A stretch of 64,000 nt of DNA from Roseiarcus sp963833955 (GTDB lineage Bacteria > Pseudomonadota > Alphaproteobacteria > Rhizobiales > Beijerinckiaceae). Below are positions 34,854 through 44,078 of the stretch, piece by piece. A model generated the notes under the pieces. It was not told the origin of the DNA, did not search any database, and was given only the letters and a program-made list of their open reading frames with translations. The stretch lies in contig CAWHZY010000021.1 in the NCBI GenBank assembly GCA_963833955.1, positions 62,001 through 126,000 of the forward strand. Reading direction: 5' to 3'. The translations under genes were made by a program, and so were the position numbers. Numbering within the stretch: position 1 is the stretch's first letter; every line of letters starts with the position of its first letter.

Positions 34854-35601
34854 CTAGCGGGACGCCTCAGCCAGATGCCGCCGGTAGCGGGCGAGCACTT
34901 GCGCGCGGTAGATCGGTCGCATCGCTTCGTGGCGGAGGCGTTCGGCTAGGCTCATCGACTTGCGCTGGACGGTGCTGCCGCCTGTCTCCCGAGACACATC
35001 GCGGACCGGCGAGGGCGAGGCGACCAGCAAAGGCTGGCCGGTGAGCCAAGTCATCTGCAACATCGTGTCCACCGGACGGTCGAAGGGCAGCGTGCGGTCG
35101 AGGAGGCGCTTGGCCGCCGCGAACGAGACGACCTGCGCGATCGCTCTTAAGGGGGGGGCGTCGGGGCGCATCAGCGTGAGGCCGCCGCGGCTCGCGACCG
35201 GCGTCCCATCTCGAATTGGCTGCGCCGGCAGCAGCACGTAATCCCAGGCTGGGCGTTCGAGGGTCACGAACTCGAGCAGCGCCACGAAGGAAGAGGGGTC
35301 GATCTCGGCGTCGTCTTCGAAGATGAAGGCGAAGTCGAGCGCGTCATCGATGATCCGCCGCCAGGCCAGGCGGTGGCTGAGGAACACGCCGACCTCGGTC
35401 CTCGTCAGCGGGAAGGGATAGGTGGGGCCGGAAGCGCCGCCGGGCGTAGGCCTGGTCGACCTCTTGCGGCGTGAGGCGCGCCCCGTCGACGGCCGCCAGG
35501 ACCTCGCTCTCGATGGCCATGCCGGCGCGCAGCGACTGTACGGTGGCTGCGCGAGCAGTCGCGCGCTCCAGATGGAGAATAAAGGCTTTGGGCCCGCTCA
35601 A
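34854..35601 (-). CDS. Glycosyltransferase family 25 protein (one frame break)
   Basis: About 248 residues after removal of one G from the run at 35424-35427. The restored sequence joins RRRFRP to TYPFPLTRTEVGVFLSHRLAWRRI, the hallmark of the GT25 LPS-biosynthesis family, followed by the metal-site FIFEDDAEI and VSFAAAKRLLD. GT25 enzymes transfer galactose or glucose to lipooligosaccharide or, in some cases, to protein. The start appears to be TTG at 35601 with no strong ribosome site. No other LPS genes are adjacent. Confidence 0.82.
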
Positions 35602-35724
35602 GACTGGCTCACTGTGTAAAGACCTGCAATAGTCCGGGCCTTAAGAGCGCGAAAGGGCCTTCAATACGCGCCGTGCCGCGCCAAGTCATCCCGCTTAGCC
35701 TTGGAAAAGGGAGAGCCGCGCCCG

Positions 35725-35955
35725 ATGAAGATCACCGTCGATGTTGACTGCACGCCTCTCGAGGCGCGTCAGTTCATGGGCTTGCCGGATGTCGAGCCGA
35801 TGCAGAAAGCGGCCATGGCGGAGATCGAAAAGCGCATGATGGCCGAGCTCGATCGCTATTCTCCCGAAAGTCTGTTCAAGGCCTGGCTGCCGATCGCCGG
35901 CATGAACGCCGACTGGCTCCAGGAGTTTTTCAAGCGCGCGTCCCCGAAGCCCTGA
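35725..35955 (+). CDS. DUF6489-type small conserved protein
   Basis: A 76-residue acidic protein (MKITVDVDCTPLEARQFMGLPD...) that I associate with DUF6489, a family restricted to Alphaproteobacteria and of unknown function. The ATG at 35725 begins the conserved N-terminus; AAAAGGGAG lies a little far upstream. It is a single gene ahead of clpB. Confidence 0.75.
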   Translation: MKITVDVDCTPLEARQFMGLPDVEPMQKAAMAEIEKRMMAELDRYSPESLFKAWLPIAGMNADWLQEFFKRASPKP

Positions 35956-36139
35956 CGGGCCGGCAATTGATATCGGTCAATTCCGTGACCTTCATCCGCG
36001 TTAAGCGCGTTTTGCCCTTCCGGACTTGCCAGGCGGCCCCTACATTAGGCCAACGGGCCGCGAAATCGCGGCAATCCTATTGTATGGGCTCGGCTGGCGT
36101 CGCTTCGGGGCGCGGGCCTAGCGCCGAAGGGGATGAACA

Positions 36140-38787
36140 ATGAACTTGGAGAAATATACCGAGCGGGCGCGCGGGTTCGTGCAGTCCGCGCAATCGCTGG
36201 CGCTTCGTGAGGGGCATCAGCAATTCACGCCCGAGCACGTGCTCAAGGTGCTTCTGGACGACGAGGAGGGGCTGGCCGCGGGGCTGATCGACCGGGCCGG
36301 CGGGAACTCTCGCCAGGCGCTGACCGAGGTCGAAGCCGCCCTCGCCAAATTGCCCAAGGTCGAAGGGTCGGGAGCGGGCCAGCTCTATATGGCGCCGATG
36401 ACGGCGCGCCTGTTCGACAATGCCGAGAAGATCGCCCAGAAGGCGGGCAATTCGTTCGTCACCGTCGAGCGCCTCCTGCTCGCGCTGGCGATGGAGAAGG
36501 GCACGCAGGCGGCCAAGATTCTGGCCAATTCCGGCGTCTCCGCGCAGACCCTCAACGCGGCGATCAACGACATCCGCAAGGGCCGCACCGCCAATTCGGC
36601 GAGCGCCGAGAACCAATACGACGCGCTGAAGAAATACACCCGTGACCTGACGGACGCTGCGCGCAACGGCAAGCTCGATCCGGTCATTGGACGTGACGAG
36701 GAGATCCGCCGCACCGTCCAGGTGCTGTCGCGGCGCACCAAGAACAATCCGGTGCTGATCGGCGAGCCCGGCGTCGGCAAGACGGCGATCGTCGAGGGGT
36801 TGGCGCTGCGCATCGTCAATGGCGACGTGCCGGAATCGATCCGCGACAAAAAGCTGCTCGCGCTCGACATGGGGTCGCTCATCGCCGGCGCGAAATATCG
36901 CGGCGAGTTCGAGGAGCGCCTGAAGGGCGTGCTGAACGAGGTCACCGCGGCCGCGGGCGGCATCATCCTGTTCATCGACGAGATGCACACGCTTGTCGGG
37001 GCCGGCAAGGCGGATGGCGCGATGGACGCCTCGAACCTCTTGAAGCCCGCGCTCGCGCGCGGCGAACTGCACTGCGTCGGCGCGACCACGCTCGATGAAT
37101 ATCGCAAGCATGTCGAAAAGGATGCGGCCCTCGCGCGGCGCTTTCAGCCCGTGTTTGTCTCCCAGCCGACGGTCGAGGACACGATTTCGATCCTGCGGGG
37201 CCTCAAGGACAAGTACGAGGCGCACCATGGCGTGCGCATCACAGATCCCGCGATCATCGCGGCGGCGACGCTTAGCGACCGCTACATCGCCGACCGCTTC
37301 CTGCCGGACAAGGCGATCGACCTGATCGACGAAGCGGCGGCCCGCCAGCGGATGCAGGTCGAACTCGAAGCCCGAGGAGCTGGACGAGTTCGACCGGCGC
37401 ATCATGCAGCTCAAGATCGAGCAGGAGGCGCTTAAGAAGGAGACCGACACGGCTTCGAAGGATCGGCTCAAGAAGCTTGCCGGCGAGCTCGCGGAACTGC
37501 AGGAGAAGTCCGACGCGCTGACCGCTCGATGGAAGGCCGAGAAGGACAAGCTTGGCCAGGCCGCCAAGCTCAAGGAAGAGCTTGACGCCGCGCGCAACGC
37601 GCTCGCCCAGGCGCAGCGCAAGGGCGATTATGCGGAAGCCGGCCGGATCACCTATGGCACGCTTCCCGAGCTTGAGAAGAAACTCCAAGACGCGGAGAGC
37701 CAGGGCAACAGCGTGCTGGTCGACGAGGCGGTGACCGCGAGCCACGTCGCGCAGGTCGTCTCGCGCTGGACCGGCGTTCCCGTCGACAAGATGCTCGAGG
37801 GCGAGCGCGAGAAACTCCTCAAGATGGAGGAGGAGATCGCGCGGCGCGTGGTTGGGCAGCGCGAGGCGGTGGTCGCGGTCTCGACCGCGGTCCGGCGCGC
37901 CCGCGCTGGCCTGCAGGACCCGAACCGGCCGATCGGCTCGTTCATGTTCCTGGGGCCGACCGGCGTCGGCAAGACGGAGCTCACCAAGGCGCTCGCGTCC
38001 TTCCTGTTCGACGACGAGAGCGCGATGGTGCGCATCGACATGTCCGAATATATGGAGAAGCACTCGGTCGCCCGGCTGATCGGCGCGCCTCCCGGCTATG
38101 TCGGCTACGAGGAGGGCGGCGCGTTGACGGAAGCCGTGCGGCGCCGGCCCTATCAGGTCGTGCTGTTCGACGAGATCGAGAAGGCGCATCCGGACGTGTT
38201 CAACGTCCTGTTGCAGGTGCTCGACGACGGACGGCTCACTGACGGCCAGGGGCGCACGGTCGACTTCCGCAACGTGCTCATCATCATGACCTCCAACCTC
38301 GGCTCCGAGTATCTCGTCAATCTCCGGGAAGGCGAGGACACGAAGACTGTCGAAAAAGAAGTGATGGGCGTCGTGCGCGGGCATTTCCGGCCCGAGTTCC
38401 TCAACCGCGTCGACGAGATCATCCTCTTCCATCGCCTGCGGCGCGAGGACATGAGCGAGATCGTCGACATCCAGCTCAAGCGCCTGAACCGGCTCCTCGA
38501 GGACCGCAAGATCGGGCTCAACCTCGACGCCAAGGCGCGGCAATGGCTGGCCGACAAGGGGTACGATCCGACTTATGGCGCGCGTCCCCTGAAGCGGGTG
38601 ATCCAGAAGTGGGTGCAGGACCCGCTGGCGCAGATGCTGCTCGCTGGTGAGCTGCCTGACGGCTCGACGGTGAAGCTCAGCGCCGCGCACGGGCGCCTGA
38701 CGATCAACGGCAAGGAGATCGGCGAAGAAGGCGCCGAATTCCGCGCCGGCGAAATCGCCGTCGGTGGTGCAGTTTCCGAAGGCTTGA
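36140..38787 (+). CDS. clpB: ClpB disaggregase (two frame breaks)
   Basis: Hsp104/ClpB AAA+ chaperone that rescues aggregated proteins with DnaK. Visible: Clp N-domain repeats, Walker A GEPGVGKT and Walker B FIDEMHT of NBD1, the coiled-coil M-domain, and GPTGVGKTELTKALA with LFDEIEKAH of NBD2. About five bases are missing near 37364-37370 (expected VELDSKPEELDEFDRR, a spot that would contain GACTC). Near the end, a surplus G at 38721-38722 removes the stop: in the corrected frame the tail ends VVQFPKA at 38787, whereas the uncorrected frame runs into the next gene. Upstream, CTTCCGG (36017-36023) and CCCCTACAT (36037-36045), 13 bp apart, weakly resemble a heat-shock sigma promoter. Confidence 0.93.
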
Positions 38788-38826
38788 TCGGTGAGGTCCA
38801 AATACGCTCTGACATTCGAGCGTCCT

Positions 38827-38848
38827 GCCGGCGGCGATGGCCGCCGGC
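38827..38848 (+). terminator. Hairpin between clpB and DUF6460 gene
   Basis: GCCGGCGGC and GCCGCCGGC form a perfect 9-bp GC stem around GATG, 39 bp after the proposed clpB stop. No T-run follows. Its presence supports clpB ending near 38787 rather than being fused to the next gene. Confidence 0.45.
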
Positions 38849-38876
38849 GCCTGGCGGCCGATCGGAGTTTCTCGTG

Positions 38877-39143
38877 ATGACCAACGCCGTCGGCCGGTTC
38901 CTCGGCGGGTCGCCGGCGATGGTCGCGCTCAGGCTGATTGTCGTCTCGTTTGTCGTCGGGATCGTTCTCGAGACTTTCGGCTTCGAGCCGGCGACATTGT
39001 TCGCCGAGGCTATGCGCGCCGCGCGACAGATCGTCGAACTTGGCTTCAGCGACATAAGCCAGGTTGGACGCATTCTGCTGACCGGGGCGATGGTGGTCGT
39101 CCCCGTATGGCTCGTGCTACGGCTGCTCGATTCCAGGCGGTAG
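38877..39143 (+). CDS. DUF6460-type small membrane protein
   Basis: An 88-residue protein with two hydrophobic helices (about 14-35 and 65-83): MTNAVGRFLGGSPAMVALRL begins a family I know as DUF6460, common in Hyphomicrobiales and without known function. The ATG at 38877 has CGGAG nine bases upstream. As sequenced its frame is continuous with clpB, but that is explained by the frame break in the clpB tail. Confidence 0.8.
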   Translation: MTNAVGRFLGGSPAMVALRLIVVSFVVGIVLETFGFEPATLFAEAMRAARQIVELGFSDISQVGRILLTGAMVVVPVWLVLRLLDSRR

Positions 39144-39249
39144 GCGGTCGTTCGGCGGAGTGAGGGCACGCATTTGATGGTGGGGGCTTGACGCGCCTCT
39201 TCGGCGCTGATCCCTTACGCTCGGATTATCATCCATGGGGCAATTGTTA

Positions 39250-39495
39250 ATGGCATTCTCTCATCCCCTCGCCAGGGCGTCCAAAGTGTGGACCACGAGA
39301 ACCCACGATGGAGGGGAGCAGCGCGTCCTTGTGATCGTCACCACGATCCCGCTTGAGCCTCATGACAAGGGCTACAAGAAATCGCTGGTTGAGCGCCTCT
39401 CCCGCGCCGCGCGCGACTATCTTGCCGAGTCGAACGAAGCCGCGTCGTTCCTGCTCATGAGTCGATTGAGGGACTGGAGCAGCGCCAAGGACTGA
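39250..39495 (+). CDS. Hypothetical protein, about 81 aa
   Basis: A small protein beginning MAFSHPLARASKVWTTRTHD, with no transmembrane segment; the end is rich in charged residues. An ATG at 39235 is an alternative start; neither start has a good ribosome site. I do not recognise a family. Codon composition is consistent with coding, but support is modest. Confidence 0.45.
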   Translation: MAFSHPLARASKVWTTRTHDGGEQRVLVIVTTIPLEPHDKGYKKSLVERLSRAARDYLAESNEAASFLLMSRLRDWSSAKD

Positions 39496-39660
39496 GGGCC
39501 CATCTCTCCGCCTCCACACATTCGGCGCCTCTCACCATACGTTAGCGCCAAAACGGGCGCTTCTCATCAACATCGACTGTGTTAGATTGCGCCGAGATTC
39601 GCGCGTCAGAGGGGCAACGAGGCTCCCGTAGCTGCGCGACAGGAATTGGGGACGGACGCC

Positions 39661-40230
39661 ATGACCAACTCATCGGTATTAGGGCTCGGACCCGGCGCGG
39701 GAATCGCGCCGCTCCAGGGCAAATGGGGCTGGATCGTCGCCCTCGGCGTGGTTTACCTCGTCGCTGGCGTGATTGCGCTTGGCAGCGTCGTCATGGCGAC
39801 GGTGGCGACGGTCTATGTCGTCGGAATCATGATGATCATCGCGGGCGTTTTCGAGGTCATCCACTCGTTCCAGATCAAGACCTGGGGGCGCTTCCTGTTC
39901 TGGCTCCTGCTCGGGGTTCTTTACATCATCGCCGGGTTCACGGCGTTCGACAATCCGCTGCTGACCGCAGTCTGGCTGACACTCATTCTTGGCGCGGCGC
40001 TGGTCGCATCCGGCATCATGCGCGTCTTCCTCGGCTTCAATATGAAGGGCGGGACACCCTGGGGCTGGGTCGTCGCTTCGGGCCTGATCACGCTCTTGCT
40101 CGGAATCATCATCCTGGTCCATTGGCCGGTTTCCTCGCTCTACGTGCTCGGAATCTTTCTCGGCATTGATCTCGTGTTCGCGGGCGCGAGCTGGATTGGC
40201 CTCGGCCTGGGTTTGCGGCAAGCGGCCTGA
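39661..40230 (+). CDS. HdeD-family membrane protein
   Basis: A 189-residue protein with six transmembrane helices arranged as three hairpins, matching the DUF308/HdeD family (WGWIVALGVVYLVAGVIAL, then repeats of GVFEVIHSF and FLGIDLVFAGASWIGLGL). HdeD was named for acid resistance in E. coli; in Alphaproteobacteria the role is not defined. The ATG at 39661 is preferred; 39646 is an in-frame alternative. Small LapA-like and dehydrogenase genes follow on the same strand. Confidence 0.88.
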   Translation: MTNSSVLGLGPGAGIAPLQGKWGWIVALGVVYLVAGVIALGSVVMATVATVYVVGIMMIIAGVFEVIHSFQIKTWGRFLFWLLLGVLYIIAGFTAFDNPLLTAVWLTLILGAALVASGIMRVFLGFNMKGGTPWGWVVASGLITLLLGIIILVHWPVSSLYVLGIFLGIDLVFAGASWIGLGLGLRQAA

Positions 40231-40286
40231 CGGAGGGCGGGCGGCGACGCGCGGCTCGCCGCGTTTCGTGATAGGGAGATCCTCGC

Positions 40287-40505
40287 GTGCGCTGGCTTTA
40301 TCTGGCGATCGTGATCGTGTTCGTCGCGGCGCTGATCATCTTCGCGTTTCAGAACACCCAGAGCGTCGGCGTTTCCTTCCTCGCGCTCGGAGTCACGCTG
40401 CCGCTCGCCGTGCTGGTTTTCGTCGTCTATGTGCTGGGGGCGCTCAGCGGCGGAAGTCTCTATGCGCTTCTCAGGCGGTCGGTCGCCGGCTCGCGACGCG
40501 CCTGA
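40287..40505 (+). CDS. LapA-domain (DUF1049) small membrane protein
   Basis: A 72-residue protein with two transmembrane helices separated by FQNTQSVGVSFLALGVTLPL, the signature of the LapA/DUF1049 family involved in LPS assembly in E. coli. Start is GTG with AGGGAGA ten bases upstream. It lies 14 bp ahead of the alcohol dehydrogenase gene. Confidence 0.88.
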   Translation: MRWLYLAIVIVFVAALIIFAFQNTQSVGVSFLALGVTLPLAVLVFVVYVLGALSGGSLYALLRRSVAGSRRA

Positions 40506-40518
40506 AGGAGCCGCTCCG

Positions 40519-41499
40519 ATGCGCGCCATGGTCCTGCATCGGGCGCACGAACGGCTCGTGATGGAGGAGCGGGCTGACCCGTCGCCGGGACCGGGCCAGG
40601 TTCGCGTGCGGGTCGAGGCTTGCGGTGTTTGCCGTACCGACCTCCACGTCGTCGACGGCGAGCTGCCCAACCCCAAACTGCCCATCGTGCCGGGCCATGA
40701 GATTGTCGGCCGCATCGACGCGGTCGGCGCAGGGGTCGGCCTCAAGCTTGGCGCGCGCGTCGGCGTCGCTTGGCTCGGCCACACCGACGGGACTTGCCCC
40801 TATTGCCGGAGCGATCGTGAAAACCTGTGCGACGCCGCGCTGTTCACCGGCTACACGCGCGACGGGGGCTACGCAACTCATACGATCGCGGAGGCGGATT
40901 TCGTGTTTCCGCTTTCCGAGGATCTTGACCCGGTCGAGACGGCGCCGCTGCTCTGCGCCGGCTTGATCGGCTGGCGTTCGCTCAAGCTCGCCGGCGACGG
41001 TCGGACGATCGGCGTTTATGGCTTCGGCGCCGCCGGACACATCATCGCCCAAGTCTGTCGCTGGCAGGGGCGGCGCGTGTTCGCCTTTACCCGGCCCGGC
41101 GACTATGCCGGTCAGGCGTTCGCGCGCTCGGTCGGCGTCGACTGGGCTGGGGGCTCGGATGATCCGCCCCCTGAGCCGCTCGACGCCGCGATCCTGTTCG
41201 CTCCCGCAGGCGAACTTGTCCCCGCCGCGCTTGCCGCATTGCGCAAAGGCGGCCGAGTCATCTGCGGCGGCATCCACATGAGCGACATCCCGGCGTTTCC
41301 TTACGGGCTATTGTGGGAGGAGCGGAGCGTCGCCTCGGTCGCCAACCTGACCCGGGCCGACGGCCACGAATTCTTGGGCGTCGCGCCGGAGGCGAAGGTG
41401 CGAACGACGACCACGCCCTATCCGCTCGATAAGGCCAACGAGGCGCTCGATGACTTGCGCAAGGGCGCGCTGGAAGGCGCGGCGGTGCTCGTGCCGTAA
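40519..41499 (+). CDS. Zinc-dependent alcohol dehydrogenase
   Basis: A 326-residue medium-chain dehydrogenase. Catalytic zinc ligands lie in EACGVCRTDLH and GHEIVGRI, structural zinc cysteines in CPYCRSDRENLC (three to four Cys), and the nucleotide-binding Rossmann motif is GVYGFGAAGHI. The absence of a recognisable acidic residue after the second strand leaves NAD versus NADP preference open. The ATG at 40519 has GGAG upstream. Possible role in alcohol or aldehyde turnover linked to the C1 lifestyle is inference. Confidence 0.9.
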   Translation: MRAMVLHRAHERLVMEERADPSPGPGQVRVRVEACGVCRTDLHVVDGELPNPKLPIVPGHEIVGRIDAVGAGVGLKLGARVGVAWLGHTDGTCPYCRSDRENLCDAALFTGYTRDGGYATHTIAEADFVFPLSEDLDPVETAPLLCAGLIGWRSLKLAGDGRTIGVYGFGAAGHIIAQVCRWQGRRVFAFTRPGDYAGQAFARSVGVDWAGGSDDPPPEPLDAAILFAPAGELVPAALAALRKGGRVICGGIHMSDIPAFPYGLLWEERSVASVANLTRADGHEFLGVAPEAKVRTTTTPYPLDKANEALDDLRKGALEGAAVLVP

Positions 41500-41846
41500 G
41501 GCGCGAACCGCGCGCCGCTTTATCGGAGAAAGACCGCCAGGCTTTGCGGGCCGCATTCCGTCGCCCGACGCTCCACAAAGCTGTGGGCTTGCGGCAGACC
41601 GTGCCGCCAGTCTATTGCGATATGTAAATCAACGCGCGAAAACGCTATAGCCTGCCGCGACCCCTTATCCCAGATGCTTTCGTCGGGGGAGAAAGCAAAC
41701 TGGGTTTCTCTTGCAAATGCTGACTAACCCGATCCTTGAGCCGGCGGTCGCTTGGCGTGCGCTTTCAGATACAGAAACAACAGTTCTCTTTCTGTAGAAA
41801 AAATAGCACACGATCGAGCGTACTAAATAGATACGAGTTTAACGGT
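41500..41846. other. Intergenic region, nothing recognised
   Basis: Spacer between the dehydrogenase and a glycosyltransferase gene. The right half (41680-41840) is distinctly less GC-rich than its surroundings. An upstream in-frame extension of the next gene to 41736 looks non-coding. No RNA gene or terminator was recognised. Confidence 0.45.
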
Positions 41847-42854
41847 ATGGAATTGGGCCTTCTTTCCAACATGCTTGTGAATCGGGAGCCCTATTGGCAG
41901 GCCTACATACCCCCGTTGTTTTCGGCGATCGCCCGCGATCGAGCGAACGTAAGGATCGTGGAGCCTCCCCCGATCGCATGGTCGCGACGCAGTGCATGGA
42001 AAGGGATCCGTTCACAAGTCAAAGCCTGTGACACTCTCTTTTGGTGTCAACTGAGCTCGCGTCCCACCCGTTCAATCCATTTGGCGTCGCTGAACAGATT
42101 GGGCGCTCGGCGCGCGAACTTCATCATCGACGCATGGAAGCCTGTAGTCACCAAGATCGGGGTGGCGGCGACGATCGAGCGTCTCAATCCATGCTTCATC
42201 GCTTATCTGGAAGCCACAACAGAGCTCAAGCGGCGTTTCCCGCTGGCCAAATTCGTCTGGCTGCCGCATGCGGGCAACACGGATATCTTCTATCCGCGGA
42301 AGGGGGGAAAACCGAACTTCGCCTTCTATATGGGCCGGCGTCACGAGCCGTTGCATCAGGCGCTCGTCAAATATTGCGAAGCGCGGGGGCTCAAATATTT
42401 CTATACGGATAAGTTTCTGTTCGGAGAGGAACTCGGGCGGGCGGCGTCCAGCGCCGAGTATTTCGTCGCTTCGCCGCGCGAGGTCATCGATCCGAAGACG
42501 AACAGTGCGTACAGCCCGCTCTCGCCGCGTTATTTCGAGGGGCTGGCGGCGGGCGCGCGCCTCATCGGCGCCCTACCCGAGAGCGGCGAGTATAACGCGC
42601 TTCTGCCGACCGACGCCTTGTGTGAAGTCGCGCTCGACGGCTCTGATCTGGCTGAACGTCTCGATCGAGACCGACAGAACCCAGACAATCAATGCGCCGT
42701 TGACGCCGCCGGGGCGTTGGTGCGCGAGCATCATTCCTGGCGCCGGCGCGGACAGCAGATCTACGACTTTCTCGATCATGGCGGCCCGCTGGATCTCCAC
42801 TTGATGCCGCAAGCGCGGAATCGCGCCGATATAGCGGCGGCGCTGACCGCCTGA
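41847..42854 (+). CDS. Glycosyltransferase-like protein (GT4-type C-terminal domain)
   Basis: About 335 residues. The C-terminal half carries FVASPREVIDPKTN... and SPRYFEGLAAGARLIGALPESGEY, the pattern of the GT-B donor-binding domain where a Glu-rich loop holds the sugar nucleotide, and LPHAGNTDIFYPRKGGKPNF is the typical inter-domain segment. The N-terminal half is divergent. Acceptor and sugar are unknown. The ATG at 41847 begins the recognisable sequence. It stands alone, with slightly lower GC than neighbours, which may mean acquisition. Confidence 0.75.
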   Translation: MELGLLSNMLVNREPYWQAYIPPLFSAIARDRANVRIVEPPPIAWSRRSAWKGIRSQVKACDTLFWCQLSSRPTRSIHLASLNRLGARRANFIIDAWKPVVTKIGVAATIERLNPCFIAYLEATTELKRRFPLAKFVWLPHAGNTDIFYPRKGGKPNFAFYMGRRHEPLHQALVKYCEARGLKYFYTDKFLFGEELGRAASSAEYFVASPREVIDPKTNSAYSPLSPRYFEGLAAGARLIGALPESGEYNALLPTDALCEVALDGSDLAERLDRDRQNPDNQCAVDAAGALVREHHSWRRRGQQIYDFLDHGGPLDLHLMPQARNRADIAAALTA

Positions 42855-43021
42855 TGGTCGCTGGCTGGCGCTTGACGGCTTCGCGCGGGAGCGTCTTGAA
42901 GGCGTAGCGGGGCTCGCGCTCGAGACGCCGGCGGGCGGCGGAGACCGGGCGCCGTGTGAACGCGCCCTTCGATCGCGCTTCGCCAAGCTTCAAGCTCGGC
43001 GACTGTTCGTATCGATGTCAA

Positions 43022-43038
43022 TTTAGAACGATTCTAAA
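43022..43038. promoter_or_regulatory. Irr box (iron control element) 1
   Basis: TTTAGAACGATTCTAAA is a perfect 7-bp inverted repeat with a 3-bp centre, the form of the ICE motif bound by the haem-regulated Fur-family protein Irr in Hyphomicrobiales. It lies about 160 bp upstream of efeU. Confidence 0.85.
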
Positions 43039-43055
43039 CTTGCTCGACCGTCGCC

Positions 43056-43072
43056 TTTAGAACTTTTCTAAA
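43056..43072. promoter_or_regulatory. Irr box (iron control element) 2
   Basis: TTTAGAACTTTTCTAAA, a second perfect inverted repeat of the same format, 34 bp (about three helical turns) downstream of the first and 125 bp ahead of efeU. Same-face placement suggests cooperative Irr binding; iron-dependent control of the efeUOB operon is inferred. Confidence 0.85.
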
Positions 43073-43196
43073 GTTGCGAGGGCGACGCGTGTTTCGTTGA
43101 CTTCACTAAACGTGAAGCGTTACTCGATAGGCATCGTAGTAGACGCCTGTGGCGGGCGGGCCTTGAACCCGCCTTCCCGACGGATAAGCGTTCCCA

Positions 43197-44039
43197 ATGT
43201 TCGCCGCCTATTTGATCATGCTGCGCGAGGGTATCGAAGCCGCGCTGATCGTCGGCATCGTGGCGAGCTATCTCAGGCAATCCGGACGCACGCGATGGCT
43301 GCCCATGGTGTGGGTCGGTGTCGGCGCCGCGTGCGTCGTCTGTGTCGCCGTTGGTCTGGCTCTCATCGGCGCCAACCGCGAGTTTCCCCAGCGCCAGCAG
43401 GAGATGTTCGAGGGCCTGGTCGCGCTTCTGGCGACCGCGATCCTGACCTCCATGGTCTTCTGGATGAAGAAAGCGGCCCGGTCGATCAAGGCGCAATTGC
43501 ACAACTCGATCGACAACGCCTTGCGTCCGGGCGACCGCCAGGGTCTTGCGCTGATCGGGATGGTCTTCTTCGCCGTCGGCCGCGAAGGGCTCGAATCGCT
43601 CTTCTTCCTTCTCGCGATCATCCAGCAGAGCGACGGCTGGGCGGTGCCGATCGGGGCGACGCTTGGCCTTGCTTCGGCGATCGGCGTGGGTTTCGCGATC
43701 TACTATTTCGGCGTGAAGCTCAATCTGCGCCATTTTTTCCGCTGGACCGGGGTCTTCATCATTTTCGTCGCCGCCGGTCTGCTCGCTGGCGCGCTACGCG
43801 CGTTTCATGAAGCCGGCCTCTGGAATGGCTTGCAAGGCACGGCCTTCGACATTAGCGCGTTTGTGCCGCAAGACGGCCTGATCGGCACGCTGCTCTCCGG
43901 CGTCTTCGGCTACCAGGACGCGCCGACCGTCGGCGAAGTGATCGTCTATTTCGCTTACCTCATTCCCGCTTTGATTCTCTTCTTTTCACCGCCGCCCGCA
44001 CAACCGGCGCGCGCAGCCTATCGGCCCTCCAAAACGTGA
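43197..44039 (+). CDS. efeU: FTR1-family iron permease EfeU
   Basis: A 280-residue membrane protein with seven transmembrane helices. Both iron-binding signatures are present: LREGIEAALIVGIVASYL (9-26) and GREGLESLFFLLAI (near 126-139), matching the REXXE motifs of FTR1 permeases. EfeU takes up iron delivered by the EfeO and EfeB partners, in low-oxygen or acid conditions in other bacteria. It is the first gene behind the two Irr boxes and is followed by efeO at 39 bp. Confidence 0.95.
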   Translation: MFAAYLIMLREGIEAALIVGIVASYLRQSGRTRWLPMVWVGVGAACVVCVAVGLALIGANREFPQRQQEMFEGLVALLATAILTSMVFWMKKAARSIKAQLHNSIDNALRPGDRQGLALIGMVFFAVGREGLESLFFLLAIIQQSDGWAVPIGATLGLASAIGVGFAIYYFGVKLNLRHFFRWTGVFIIFVAAGLLAGALRAFHEAGLWNGLQGTAFDISAFVPQDGLIGTLLSGVFGYQDAPTVGEVIVYFAYLIPALILFFSPPPAQPARAAYRPSKT

Positions 44040-44078
44040 CGCACTCGCAACCTGCCAGACCGATAAGGGAAGAATGAC

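Noticed and set aside
37272..38801. 509-codon minus-strand ORF opposite clpB
   Set aside because: Composition mirrors clpB codons; no start signal and no family resemblance.
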